From NCBI RefSeq assembly GCF_001870435.1, contig NZ_MDDR01000037.1, positions 310,001 through 374,000 on the forward strand: a stretch of 64,000 nucleotides of DNA. The letters are read 5' to 3'. The translations under genes and the position numbers were made by a program. This document shows, in pieces, positions 52,129 to 60,843 of the stretch. The notes below the pieces were generated by a model that saw only the letters and a program-made list of their open reading frames with translations, was not told the DNA's origin and made no database searches. The stretch comes from Pseudomonas costantinii. GTDB lineage: Bacteria; Pseudomonadota; Gammaproteobacteria; Pseudomonadales; Pseudomonadaceae. Position 1 is the first letter of the stretch, and the number at the start of each line of letters is the position of its first letter.

Positions 52129-54558
52129 TCATGGTTTCAGACACCGAGCGGGTGCGGTTTCGAAATACACGTCGAGGTCGCCGGTTTTCGGCAGTTCGAA
52201 ATTCAACAAGCAGCGAGGCCGGTCAGGGGCTTTGATCCACAGCGGGCGCTCGTCGAGTACGTTGGGTAAAAACACCTGGCTGCCTTCCTGGACCAACGTC
52301 ACGAACTCACCGCTTTCAGTGCTCACCGCTGCACCGCGAGGCAATGGCTGACCGTCGTCGGTGGTCACACTCAACAGTGCACGGCGAGTCACGGTGACGC
52401 CGAATTGCACCTTATCCACGCTGCCCCGCCCGGCGGTCAGTACCGCCATGCCGTTACTGATATCGGCGTTGCGCGGCAGCGAGCGGGTTTGCACTTCCAC
52501 CGGACTACGGCCGTAGGCGGTCAGTTGTGGCGCCACCGCCTGACCTTGCCAGTCGGTCCATACCGGGCCGCTTGGGGTAGAGACTTTGATCCCGGCCATA
52601 TCACCTACCGAAACCACGGCAAAGGTGTCGCGCACCGGGTACGGCGAGAAGGTCACGCCATCGCCGTGCACCACCACACCGCCACGCGCGCCGCCTTGGT
52701 AGCTGGAACGTTCGTCGTCGGAGCGGGTGTAGTTGAAGTCCAGCTGGCTGTAGTACGGCAGCGCCGACACGCCGAGGGACGACTCCACTTCACGGTCACG
52801 GCTGTCGCGCTCCACCCCCACGCGATACGCCAGCTGGTCGTTGAGCTGCTCGCTCATGCCCATGCCGACACGGTGCTCGCCCCCCGTGTTACGTGCCCAG
52901 GCGCGGCCTCGACGGCTCTCACCCAGGGGCAGGCTGATGTTCAGATAAATGCTGTCGTCGCTTTGTTGGCGACCGCCCACCTGCCATTCGGCGCTGGCGG
53001 AAACCGATACGCCTGCGAACGATGTCCCCCACGAGGCCAGCGCCCGACTACTGCTGAAGCCGGCATAAGACGCGGAGCGCGAAATCCCGGCACTAAACGC
53101 CCCGAGCCAGGGGCTGGCCCACGACGCGGTCAGACTTTGCTGGTCGCGATAACGCGAGCGTTCCTGTTCTTGGGTGTAGCGGGAGTAGGTCGATTCATCG
53201 AGGTCGCGATAGCCCAGTGATCGCCAGGATGCGGCGGTGGTGACCGCCCAGTTGTCGCTCACTCGCTGGGACCAGGACAAGTCGGTCTGTACCCCTTGAT
53301 CGTTACCGACACGCGTGGCCTGGGCACCTTGCACGGTGAATTGCAACTGGCTATCCGGGCGCGGCAACCAACCCAGATTCAAGCCCGCCGCACGGTATTC
53401 GTCGGCGATCAATCCACCGCCGCCGAGGCTGACTTGGGAGAGCAACGCGCCGCTCCAACCGGCGCTGACCACCCAGGGTTCGGCGCCATCGCTGTCGCCA
53501 ATCTTGCGCACGCGGCCGGCCGCCACCGAGTAACCCGGTGCAGGCAGGCCGAGCCCGAGCATCGCGGCGGGCACGGTAAAGCGGCGCTCTTCGCCGCTGG
53601 TTTCCTTGACCGTGACTTCCACGTCGGAACGACTGTTCAGGCGTCGCACATCGGTCAGGGAAAATGGCCCGGCGGGCACCACCGTGGAGTGAATCAACGC
53701 GCCGTTCTGACGCACTTCGACCTGCGCCGGGCTGTTGGCGATACCGGTGATCGTCGCGCTCTGGTTCTGGTCCTGCAGGGCCGTTTCGTTGAGCACCTGG
53801 GCGCCGGTGATCTGTGTACCAGCCAGCACCGGGTTGTAGAGGCTGATCTGCCCGGCCTGGAACACGGCCTGTTGTTCGGCGAAGGTGCGTTGGGCGTAAG
53901 CGTCGAGGTGCGTGGTGCGTGAAACCTTGTCTTGCCAGGTCTGCACTTGGCGGCTGCGCACGATCCAGTCACCGGCGTTGAAGCCGACTTCGGTGTTGGC
54001 CGAGCCGAAGCGGTTGGTGTTGTCGCCGTATTGGTTATACAAGCCGGTCAGGTCGTAGTTGAGCAAACCGGCAAAACCGCCGCTCTGGTAGCCGGACACG
54101 TCCTGCACCGCCGGGCGCAGGGCCTCGGTGGGCACGATCAGGGCGAGGTTAAGGGCGGCCGGGTCTTGCTCGATGACGGTCTGCGGATACGCTGCGAGGA
54201 AGTTCTGGCAGGGTGCATCCGTTCTCGGCACCACCAGGTTGCCGGTGTCCAGCAGGGGGCGGTCAAAACACAAGGTGCCCTCGCGGTCGAACGCCACGTC
54301 CACTCGGCCCCGGCGCTGGCCGTTGACGCTGAGGTTGACGGCGTGTCGGCCGGTGGTAAAGCGTGGTGCGTCCAGCAGCAGGTTGGCCAGCTCCGGGTCG
54401 ATACCGCGCTGGGACAAGGTTTGTGGATCGAATGAACCGGCTTCATTGGCCAACGGCTCGCTGGAGGGCCAGAAGACGCCTAGGGTCAATGCCAGCCCTG
54501 CCAGAAGGGCGCGGCGCGGTGAAACGTCGGGCACGGCTTCGCCGTCGCGGTCAGTCAT
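52129..54558 (-). CDS. Fimbrial outer-membrane usher
   Basis: An 809-residue usher of the PapC/FimD superfamily that secretes and assembles the pilins. A signal segment (about 1-40) is followed by the N-terminal chaperone-binding domain (FDPQTLSQRGIDPELANLLL...), the 24-strand pore with plug (ALIHSTVVPAGPFSLTDV), and a C-terminal domain ending PKTGDLDVYFETAPARCL. The ATG at 54558 has GAG 7 nt upstream; a GTG 12 nt earlier is less likely. A 130-nt gap with hairpins precedes the gene. Confidence 0.9.
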   Translation of the reverse strand: MTDRDGEAVPDVSPRRALLAGLALTLGVFWPSSEPLANEAGSFDPQTLSQRGIDPELANLLLDAPRFTTGRHAVNLSVNGQRRGRVDVAFDREGTLCFDRPLLDTGNLVVPRTDAPCQNFLAAYPQTVIEQDPAALNLALIVPTEALRPAVQDVSGYQSGGFAGLLNYDLTGLYNQYGDNTNRFGSANTEVGFNAGDWIVRSRQVQTWQDKVSRTTHLDAYAQRTFAEQQAVFQAGQISLYNPVLAGTQITGAQVLNETALQDQNQSATITGIANSPAQVEVRQNGALIHSTVVPAGPFSLTDVRRLNSRSDVEVTVKETSGEERRFTVPAAMLGLGLPAPGYSVAAGRVRKIGDSDGAEPWVVSAGWSGALLSQVSLGGGGLIADEYRAAGLNLGWLPRPDSQLQFTVQGAQATRVGNDQGVQTDLSWSQRVSDNWAVTTAASWRSLGYRDLDESTYSRYTQEQERSRYRDQQSLTASWASPWLGAFSAGISRSASYAGFSSSRALASWGTSFAGVSVSASAEWQVGGRQQSDDSIYLNISLPLGESRRGRAWARNTGGEHRVGMGMSEQLNDQLAYRVGVERDSRDREVESSLGVSALPYYSQLDFNYTRSDDERSSYQGGARGGVVVHGDGVTFSPYPVRDTFAVVSVGDMAGIKVSTPSGPVWTDWQGQAVAPQLTAYGRSPVEVQTRSLPRNADISNGMAVLTAGRGSVDKVQFGVTVTRRALLSVTTDDGQPLPRGAAVSTESGEFVTLVQEGSQVFLPNVLDERPLWIKAPDRPRCLLNFELPKTGDLDVYFETAPARCLKP

Positions 54559-54599
54559 TACTGTGCTCACAAGGTCGTACTCAATAATGGAAACGTGCA

Positions 54600-54632
54600 G
54601 GCCGCTTCAGCGGGCCAGGCTTCCTGGCGGCC
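54600..54632 (-). other. Hairpin in the chaperone-usher intergenic gap
   Basis: Outer arms GGCCGC/GCGGCC (54600-54605, 54627-54632) enclose CCAGG-CTT-CCTGG (54615-54627). No T-tract follows in the operon's direction. It may influence mRNA stability or the pilin-to-usher ratio. Confidence 0.45.
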
Positions 54633-54688
54633 TTCAATGAGGCCACTTCTTTATTTGAGGGTTGGCGCGGTGTTACCGGCGCCTGTTT

Positions 54689-55405
54689 TTATAGGTTGAG
54701 CGGTGCAACGTAGGGCTCGACGGCAAAGCCGTACACGGTGGCGGGTTGCAGTTGCACGGTGTTTGCCGCCGTGGCGCTGGCGGTCACGCTGAGGGTTTCC
54801 CCCGGCAGTACGTAAGTGCGTGGCAACAGCGCCGAAACGTCCCCGGGCAGTAACCGAAGCTCTTGTGCCATCCGTACGACGTAAGGCGTCGGGTTATGCA
54901 CCTTCAACTGGTTGCCTTTCAGGCTCCATATCAGGCCCTCCCATGGCGTGCGGTTTGGCGCAAGGCCCTTTGGGTGGATGATTACGGGCAGGTTCTGGCG
55001 CACCGTCACGCCCACCCGTGCATGCCCGGCTTGGGCTTCCGAACGCCCTTGGGGCATGCCTTCGAAGATCACCCGTTTCAGGCGTTGGGTGGTCAAGGGT
55101 TCGGGGGATTGCAGGATGAACCTCACGAGTTGGCTTTTGGAGGGCTCTACCCGGGAAAGGGGTGGGGTCACAAAAAGCAGCGACTTAGTGTCCTCGGGAA
55201 TGTCTTCCAGGGTCACGTGCAGCAAAGCCAGTTTGGTATCGGTGTTGGTCACCGACACCGAGGCTTCGCCGTCAGCCTCGTTGACAATCACCACCGAGGT
55301 GTCCGGCACCATGCCGTCGGCCAGGGCTTGATGGCTGAGCAGCAAAACGAGGGCGCCGATATACAGGCGCAGGGTATGAAAAGGAAAACCAGGGAAGGTC
55401 AACAT
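54689..55405 (-). CDS. Periplasmic fimbrial chaperone, PapD family
   Basis: A 238-residue chaperone with a signal peptide (about 1-30). Domain 1 has SVSVTNTDTKLALLHVTLEDI, FVTPPLSRVEPSKSQLVRFIL and the proline-rich linker and lysine/arginine subunit-anchoring residues; GVTVRQNLPVIIHPKGLAPN opens domain 2. The VRxxxxxxLPVIxHP line is the PapD-family core. It folds and caps the DUF1120 pilins. Two nt separate it from the preceding pilin gene. Confidence 0.9.
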   Translation of the reverse strand: MLTFPGFPFHTLRLYIGALVLLLSHQALADGMVPDTSVVIVNEADGEASVSVTNTDTKLALLHVTLEDIPEDTKSLLFVTPPLSRVEPSKSQLVRFILQSPEPLTTQRLKRVIFEGMPQGRSEAQAGHARVGVTVRQNLPVIIHPKGLAPNRTPWEGLIWSLKGNQLKVHNPTPYVVRMAQELRLLPGDVSALLPRTYVLPGETLSVTASATAANTVQLQPATVYGFAVEPYVAPLNL

Positions 55406-55407
55406 GG

Positions 55408-56037
55408 CTACATATACCTAAGGTCGAGCACGATGGAACCGTCCAGCGGCACTTCCTGGTTGAGGGTCAGGACCGCTGCGGCATTGATCGAGGTGTTGAT
55501 TTGCAAGGTGGCGTTCAGCAAGCGATGGGGCTCCGGCACCAGGGTGCCGGGCTTGGCGAAGCCCATGAAGTTGTCGGGGTAGGCATTGACCTCGGGAAAC
55601 CAGGTCAGGCCCTGGTTGCTGGAGGCCAGCACCAGCGCCTGTTGGCCGTCGGCCATGACGTTGCGAAAGGTCAGGGAGACAGTGCCCAGGCGTTCGCCCG
55701 GTGCGTGAATGTTGTTGCCCAACCCGTAGTAAAACCCTGGGCCCAGGGATGACGCTGCCCGGTTATCGATACCCACCAGCACAAACAGCACCGGCTCATT
55801 GCAACTCACGCTCAGGTCCAGCGGCCGCATGGGCAACGCGCTGAACTCGTACTGGTTGAGGCTGCGGGCCGGAACTCTGCCGTGGTCGACGATGCCATTG
55901 TCCGACAGCACAACCTCGCAGGCGCTGGGGGTGATCAATCCCGTGACGTTGAGTACTACGCTGGACGACGCCAGCGCCATGGGGCCGACGCCAAGCAGGT
56001 AGAGCAAGGCAAGCAGGTGTGCAGTCGCGTTCTTCAT
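55408..56037 (-). CDS. DUF1120 fimbrial subunit, copy next to chaperone
   Basis: A 209-residue secreted pilin-like protein. Signal peptide about 1-23, then SSVVLNVTGLITPSACEVVLSDNGIVDHGRVPARSL; second cysteine in LSVSCNEPVLFVLVGIDNRA; YGLGNNIHAPGERLGTV; end LDGSIVLDLRYM. It is the most divergent of the single-domain paralogues, with an RVPARSL in place of KISAKDL and a terminal Met. A 112-nt gap separates it from the preceding copy. Confidence 0.85.
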   Translation of the reverse strand: MKNATAHLLALLYLLGVGPMALASSSVVLNVTGLITPSACEVVLSDNGIVDHGRVPARSLNQYEFSALPMRPLDLSVSCNEPVLFVLVGIDNRAASSLGPGFYYGLGNNIHAPGERLGTVSLTFRNVMADGQQALVLASSNQGLTWFPEVNAYPDNFMGFAKPGTLVPEPHRLLNATLQINTSINAAAVLTLNQEVPLDGSIVLDLRYM

Positions 56038-56149
56038 GGAAGTGGTTACCGGATACCAGGGTTATCGAGGTGGGAACTCATCGGCGGCAACGCCTTGGCG
56101 GGTTGCCGGAACGAGAGCGGCAGTACTTAACAGACTGCCGCGCCTTGGT

Positions 56150-56779
56150 TTACAGATAGACCACTTGCAAGGTCACCGAGCCGTCCATCGTCAACTCACT
56201 GCCCAGGGTCAGTTCGTTGGTGGGGGCGATGTAGGTTTCCAGTTCAATGTCGCCACTGAGCACAGTCAGGGGCATGGGTGCCACAGTGGTATTGTCGGCT
56301 ACCGATGCCAGCGCTCCCGGTCGTAGTGTGGTTGAGGTCTGCCAGGTAGAGCCGTTGTTGTAGGAGGCGATAGAGCGAACGGCTACGCCATCGGCGGTGA
56401 GGCTGCTCCAACTGAGGCCGAAGTCGCCGAGTTTTTCCGTGCCGTTGACCATCCCCAGCCCGTACTGATTTCCGGTGCCGCCCCAATCCGTGCCTGCGCG
56501 ATTGTCCTGGCCTTGCAGGGCAACCAATGTTGCTGCATCGCAGGTGATGGTGATCGCCTGGGTGCGTTTCTCGAGTAGGGTTGGTTGAGCAGGATCGGCG
56601 TTCAGATCCTTGGCGGAAATTTTGCCGAAGTCGACGGTTCCACCACTCGCCAGGGTGGGCGTGCAGGCGCTAGGTGTAATCAGGCCGGTGACGGTCAGGT
56701 CAACACTGGAGGCGGCCATTGCACTGCCAGCAGCGGCGAACAGCAGGGAGGTCAGCAGAAGGCGAGGTAGCGGTTTCAT
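56150..56779 (-). CDS. DUF1120 fimbrial subunit
   Basis: A 209-residue paralogue with signal peptide about 1-22 and SSVDLTVTGLITPSACTPTLASGGTVDFGKISAKDLNAD. The second cysteine is in AITITCDAATLVALQGQDNRAGTDW; YGLGMVNGTEKLGDF follows; the end is MDGSVTLQVVYL. It shares the NGTEKLG and CDAATL blocks with the next copy upstream, its closest relative in the operon. Confidence 0.87.
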   Translation of the reverse strand: MKPLPRLLLTSLLFAAAGSAMAASSVDLTVTGLITPSACTPTLASGGTVDFGKISAKDLNADPAQPTLLEKRTQAITITCDAATLVALQGQDNRAGTDWGGTGNQYGLGMVNGTEKLGDFGLSWSSLTADGVAVRSIASYNNGSTWQTSTTLRPGALASVADNTTVAPMPLTVLSGDIELETYIAPTNELTLGSELTMDGSVTLQVVYL

Positions 56780-56817
56780 AGCGGATCAGGTCCTTATAGG
56801 AAAAAGGGTGTTGCGGT

Positions 56818-57441
56818 TTACAAGTAGCGAACGGTCACGGTCACGGAGCCGTCGATGGCCACTTCGTTGTTCAGGGTCAGTTGGCTGGTGGGCGCGATGC
56901 GTGGCTGGATGCTCAGTTGCGAGGTAAACAGCTGCACCGGCATCGGGGCCACGGTGGTGGCATCGGCCACCGAAATGATGTTGTTACGCATCAGGTAGCG
57001 ATTGACGAACCAGGTCAAGCCGCCGTCATCGGAGCCGATGGTCCGGGCTGCCACGCCATCGGCAACGGGGGTGAGCAAGCGCAAGGTCATGGCGCCGAGT
57101 TTCTCTGTGCCGTTGATCAGCCCCAGGCCGAACTCCATCAAGTCATTGTTGAAGTCGGAGCCTTCGCGGTTGTCTTTACCCTCCAGTGCCATCAGGGTCG
57201 CCGCGTCGCAGGTAACGGTGATCTGCACGGTTTGCGCGTCAAGAAAAGTGGATTGCGTGGCGCTCAGGTCCTTGGCGGAAATCTTGCCGTAGTCCACCGA
57301 CCCGCCGTTGGACAGGGTGGGCTCGCAGGCACTTGGGGTGATCAGACCTACGACGGTGAGGTCGACGCTGGAAGCGGCGAAGACACTCGCACTGCCAGTC
57401 AGCAACAGGCTGGCGATCAGGGGTTTGAGACTTTTATTCAT
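56818..57441 (-). CDS. DUF1120 fimbrial subunit
   Basis: A 207-residue paralogue. Signal peptide about 1-22; SSVDLTVVGLITPSACEPTLSNGGSVDYGKISAKDLSATQS; second cysteine in ITVTCDAATLMALEGKDNREGSDF; FGLGLINGTEKLGAM; terminal strand DGSVTVTVRYL. Its nearest relative is the copy at 56150-56779, consistent with a local tandem duplication. Confidence 0.87.
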   Translation of the reverse strand: MNKSLKPLIASLLLTGSASVFAASSVDLTVVGLITPSACEPTLSNGGSVDYGKISAKDLSATQSTFLDAQTVQITVTCDAATLMALEGKDNREGSDFNNDLMEFGLGLINGTEKLGAMTLRLLTPVADGVAARTIGSDDGGLTWFVNRYLMRNNIISVADATTVAPMPVQLFTSQLSIQPRIAPTSQLTLNNEVAIDGSVTVTVRYL

Positions 57442-57471
57442 GGTGAAACTCCGAGAGAGGGATGGGGTGAC

Positions 57472-58095
57472 TTACCAGTACTTGAGTTGCAGCGTGACGT
57501 GGCCATCAATGGGCAATTCGTCTTGCAGGCTCAGGTCACCTGCCGGCGCGATGACCGTGGAGGCGTGCAGGCGTGCGGTCAGATCCTGTAGCGCAACAGG
57601 CGTTTGTGGGGCCGCGGTAGCGGCAAATGAGGTCAGTGCCGCATGGCCCAAGTAGCTCGAAGGGGCCCAGGTGGTGCCGCCATCACGGGATGTGATGGTT
57701 TGCACCGCCGTGTTGTCCGCCATCGGTTCGAGTACAGCGAGTGCCACACTGCCCAGTTTCTGGTCTTCATTAACCATTCCCAGTCCGTGGTGGTCCGGGT
57801 TTATGGCTGACGAACCTGCGCGGTTGTCCACGGTTGTCAGGGTGAAAAGCGTGCGACCTTCGCAGTGGACTTCAAGCGCCATTTCCGCGACCTGCAGCGG
57901 GGTGGGCAGCAATACGTCGAGGTCTTTGCCAGCCAATTTGCCGTGATCGACGATGCCGCCGCCCGACAGGCTGGGCGTGCAGGAACTTGGGGTGATGACG
58001 CCGGTGACACTCAGGTCCGTGCTGCTGGCGGCAAAGGCGCCGGGGGCGCAGGCCGCGAGAAGCAGGGCCATGGAGGCGGGGATATGTTTATTCAT
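57472..58095 (-). CDS. DUF1120 fimbrial subunit
   Basis: A 207-residue paralogue. Signal peptide about 1-22 (MALLLAACAPGAFA), then SSTDLSVTGVITPSSCTPSLSGGGIVDHGKLAGKDL; second cysteine in ALEVHCEGRTLFTLTTVDNRAGS; HGLGMVNEDQKLGSV; terminal DGHVTLQLKYW, ending in Trp where the others end in Leu or Met. ATG at 58095 is chosen because AAGGA lies 9 nt upstream. Confidence 0.86.
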   Translation of the reverse strand: MNKHIPASMALLLAACAPGAFAASSTDLSVTGVITPSSCTPSLSGGGIVDHGKLAGKDLDVLLPTPLQVAEMALEVHCEGRTLFTLTTVDNRAGSSAINPDHHGLGMVNEDQKLGSVALAVLEPMADNTAVQTITSRDGGTTWAPSSYLGHAALTSFAATAAPQTPVALQDLTARLHASTVIAPAGDLSLQDELPIDGHVTLQLKYW

Positions 58096-58128
58096 GGGCA
58101 CAATTCCTTGTGGGGGTGGGGCAGGGGT

Positions 58129-58752
58129 TTAGAGGTACACCACGTCCAGCGTGGCGCTACCGTCCAAGGGAACTTCGTCGGTCAGGGTCAGGTTTCTGGC
58201 GGGAGCGATGCTGGTGGATATCCGCAGGTCGACGGTGACGTTTTGCAGCGCTTTGGGTGTGAGGGAGTCGCCAAATGCATTCCAATAGTCATGCCCCATG
58301 TAGCTGCCAAAGGAGTTCATCAACCAGGTTTGGCCATGGTCGAAGGAGAGCAGGGGAACCACGGGAACGTCCGAAACCGGGTTGAACACGCCTATCTCAT
58401 AGCTGCCCAGTTTCTGGTTGCCGTTGACCAAGCCGAGGCCGTAGTAGAGAGGCTGGAAATAATGGGCCGATCCCTGCCGGTTATCCCTGCCGTTCAGGGC
58501 AAACAAGGTCCGGGCTTCGCAATTCACGCTCAGTTTGAGCGTGACGGGGGGTAGTTCGGTGGTCCGGTCGAGGGCCAGATCCTTCGCAGAAATCTTGCCA
58601 AAATCGACCCGTCCACCTTCACTCAAACTGGGGGCGCAGGCGCTCGGAGTGATCACCCCAGTGACGGACAGGTCAACACTGCTGGCGGCTTGGGCGGCCG
58701 ACGTACAGGCCAGCAACCAGGCAGCCGAGCAGACAACAAAAGGGACTTTCAT
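58129..58752 (-). CDS. DUF1120 fimbrial subunit, first gene of the operon
   Basis: A 207-residue paralogue. Signal peptide about 1-22; SSVDLSVTGVITPSACAPSLSEGGRVDFGKISAKDLALD; second cysteine in LKLSVNCEARTLFALNGRDNRQGS; YGLGLVNGNQKLGSY; terminal DGSATLDVVYL. The promoter-proximal position suggests it is the most abundantly made subunit, hence a major pilin (inference). The paired CTGACCGGTC sites lie 50-90 nt upstream. Confidence 0.87.
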   Translation of the reverse strand: MKVPFVVCSAAWLLACTSAAQAASSVDLSVTGVITPSACAPSLSEGGRVDFGKISAKDLALDRTTELPPVTLKLSVNCEARTLFALNGRDNRQGSAHYFQPLYYGLGLVNGNQKLGSYEIGVFNPVSDVPVVPLLSFDHGQTWLMNSFGSYMGHDYWNAFGDSLTPKALQNVTVDLRISTSIAPARNLTLTDEVPLDGSATLDVVYL

Positions 58753-59199
58753 TGGATGTTCCTCGGGAAAATGTGCAAGTAGGCATCGCCCAGGCAGTGC
58801 GCTGACCGGTCAAGTTGTCATGGTGTTGGAACTGACCGGTCGCGCCTTCTATGTACCTGGAACGGTGGCGAATTTAGCGCCGGGCCAGCCGGCGGGGAAT
58901 GCAACTATTACGACATTGCCGGAGGACTGTTCAGGCAGGGCGTTAGCCGAGGGAAAAGGGAGGATTGCGTGTAGGAAAAACCAAGTTGCAGTTGTCGTAG
59001 TTGTTGTATCGCCGCACAGTAACCATTCAGCTATTTTTTCGCGCTCTTCAATCACCCGAGCTCCGTGAGGAAGTGGTGCCGGTGATTGTTCCTGCGCGAA
59101 AAGTTCGACTATCGACGCCCTGTGGGGCGGCAATTTTCAGGCGACGCCTTGCTTCAGGGTGGGGGGCCTGGTGAGCTGATCGCTCTGCATGAGGTTGTT
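58753..59199. promoter_or_regulatory. Divergent regulatory region between fimbrial operon and REC-Hpt gene
   Basis: A 447-nt gene-free stretch with the fimbrial promoter on the left and the regulator promoter on the right. It contains the CTGACCGGTC pair at 58802-58841 and an AT-rich patch near 58975-59045. No standard -35/-10 pair could be fixed by eye. Confidence 0.55.
58802..58841. promoter_or_regulatory. Two CTGACCGGTC sites exactly 30 bp apart
   Basis: CTGACCGGTC occurs at 58802-58811 and again at 58832-58841. Each contains the self-complementary GACCGGTC core. The 30-bp period (about three helical turns) would place two bound dimers on one DNA face. Position just upstream of the first pilin suggests an operator; the protein is unknown. 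Confidence 0.5.
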
Positions 59200-60009
59200 A
59201 TGCTGGGCAACTCTTCAGATCGTGCACTGCAAGCGCATTCTCTCTTTGATGGGCACGAGGTCAGAGTATTGGTGGTTGACGACCACCGCATGTATCGGCT
59301 GTTGTTGGGCGCCATGTTGGAAACGCTCGGCGTGGCCCACTCCGAGTGTGGTAACGGCGAACAAGCATTACACGCCATGAGCGTGCAGCGCTTTGACCTG
59401 GTAATCAGCGACTGTCGAATGCCGGTGATGGATGGCTACGACCTGACTCGCGAAATCCGCCGGCGAGAACAGCAGGTCGGCAGCGTTGGTATCCCGATCA
59501 TTGCGCTGAGCGGCAGCCTTACCCTGGACGATGTGCGGTTGTGTAGGGCATGTGGCATGGATGCCTGGTTAATCAAGCCCCTGGCCTTGGCGCCGTTACG
59601 CGAAGTGTTGCAGTACTGGTTGAGCGCGCCTGCATCCCGGGCCTGCATGGCTGTGCGTGATTATGTGCCGGTGTGCTGGCGAAAAAACCAGGCCAGCCGC
59701 ACCAGCCTGATTGAAGCCTTCGGTTCGTGGGATGTGGTAGAGCCCTTGCTATTCAACTTGCTGCAGGAAGCCTACGAAGACCTGGCGGTGCTGACCCAGG
59801 CGCGGGCGCGTCTGGATGTGACGCTGACCACACAACGCTTGCACCGTCTGGTTGGGAGTGTGGCTTTCCTCGGTGCGACTGACCTGGAGCCCCGGGCGAT
59901 AGAGTTGATTGCCCAAGTGAATTGCTCAGGTGTGGTGATGAATGCCTGGGTGCTGGAGCAGTTCCAGCAGGACATCGAGCAATACTTGCAACGCCTGGCA
60001 GATCTCTGA
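59200..60009 (+). CDS. Response regulator with receiver and Hpt domains
   Basis: A 269-residue protein with no DNA-binding domain. The receiver (about 17-140) has VRVLVVDDHRMYR, the phospho-acceptor in LVISDCRMPVMDGYDLT, IALSGS and WLIKPLA. The Hpt-like C-terminus (about 165-265) has TTQRLHRLVGSVAFLGATDLE with the expected phospho-histidine in LHRLVGS. ATG at 59200 has GAGG 5 nt upstream. Such REC-Hpt proteins shuttle phosphate inside phosphorelays; the likely recipient is the RcsB-like regulator next door. No sensor kinase is in the window. Confidence 0.82.
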   Translation: MLGNSSDRALQAHSLFDGHEVRVLVVDDHRMYRLLLGAMLETLGVAHSECGNGEQALHAMSVQRFDLVISDCRMPVMDGYDLTREIRRREQQVGSVGIPIIALSGSLTLDDVRLCRACGMDAWLIKPLALAPLREVLQYWLSAPASRACMAVRDYVPVCWRKNQASRTSLIEAFGSWDVVEPLLFNLLQEAYEDLAVLTQARARLDVTLTTQRLHRLVGSVAFLGATDLEPRAIELIAQVNCSGVVMNAWVLEQFQQDIEQYLQRLADL

Positions 60010-60207
60010 ACTTACGTGTGAGTTGAGGGAATTTACCTGTTTGATATGTAGTACTTTTCCGTATGTGTTTTCTCTTTATTTTGTAGGTTGAATTTCGTGG
60101 CGCCTGAAACAAAGGGGAAGTTTGCAATAGGCTAATTATTGCCAGTTGTTGCTTAAGTATTCCCAAGGTATTTTGCGGGGCCTCAAATTGCCATCATGGA
60201 AATATCA

Positions 60208-60843
60208 ATGTTTCGCGTAATTATTGCTGACGATCATCCTATTGTCCGTGTGGGGCAACGAGTGGTGATTGAGGCCAGTGGCACGTGCAAGGTTGTGGGC
60301 GAGGCGAACGGGCCGGATCAACTGCTGGCGTTGGTTGCGAGTACGCCGTGCGATGTGATCGTCACAGATTTTGCGATGCCGGGGGATCAACAGGCCGATG
60401 GCTATAGCTTGCTGGGTTTGCTGCACCGCCAGTACCCCATGTTGCCGGTCGTTCTGGTGACCATGTTCGCGAATGTGGCGACCCTGCGCGCAGCGTTTTC
60501 CCACGGTGCGCGGGCTATTGTTGCCAAAAGTGCTTCGGCCCGGGAGTTGCCCCAGGCGCTCAAGACCGTGATGCTTGGCAAGCCATTCGTCAGCGAATGC
60601 CTGCGACTGCAACTCGACATGGCTTCGGTCGCCCAACCTACCGAGACGCCACAACTCTCCGGTAAAGAGCGGGAGGTGGTGCGGATGTTGGCCAGTGGAA
60701 TGACGGTTAGTCAGATTGCTGCTCGGGTAAACCGCAGTATTTCAACGATCAGTAAGCAAAAGAGCACGGCGATGAACCGTTTGTGTATATCCACCGATGT
60801 TGATCTTTTTGTATATGCTCGAGAGAACGGAATGGTGCCTTAG
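60208..60843 (+). CDS. RcsB/NarL-type response regulator
   Basis: A 211-residue regulator. The receiver (about 1-120) starts FRVIIADDHPIVRVGQRVVIEASG with phospho-Asp in VIVTDFAMPGDQQADGYSLL, which resembles RcsB rather than typical NarL (the PGDQQADGY insertion). The LuxR-type HTH (about 148-205) is LSGKEREVVRMLASGMTVSQIAARVNRSISTISKQKSTAMNRL. ATG at 60208 is chosen because GGA lies 7 nt upstream; an earlier ATG at 60196 lacks a site. It lies next to the REC-Hpt gene with AT-rich flanks and probably controls the fimbrial operon. Confidence 0.88.
   Translation: MFRVIIADDHPIVRVGQRVVIEASGTCKVVGEANGPDQLLALVASTPCDVIVTDFAMPGDQQADGYSLLGLLHRQYPMLPVVLVTMFANVATLRAAFSHGARAIVAKSASARELPQALKTVMLGKPFVSECLRLQLDMASVAQPTETPQLSGKEREVVRMLASGMTVSQIAARVNRSISTISKQKSTAMNRLCISTDVDLFVYARENGMVP

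Noticed and set aside
54664..54690. Hairpin with T-tract near the usher-chaperone gap read as a terminator
   Set aside because: The T-tract is on the plus strand, where no gene ends; in the operon's direction no T-tract follows.
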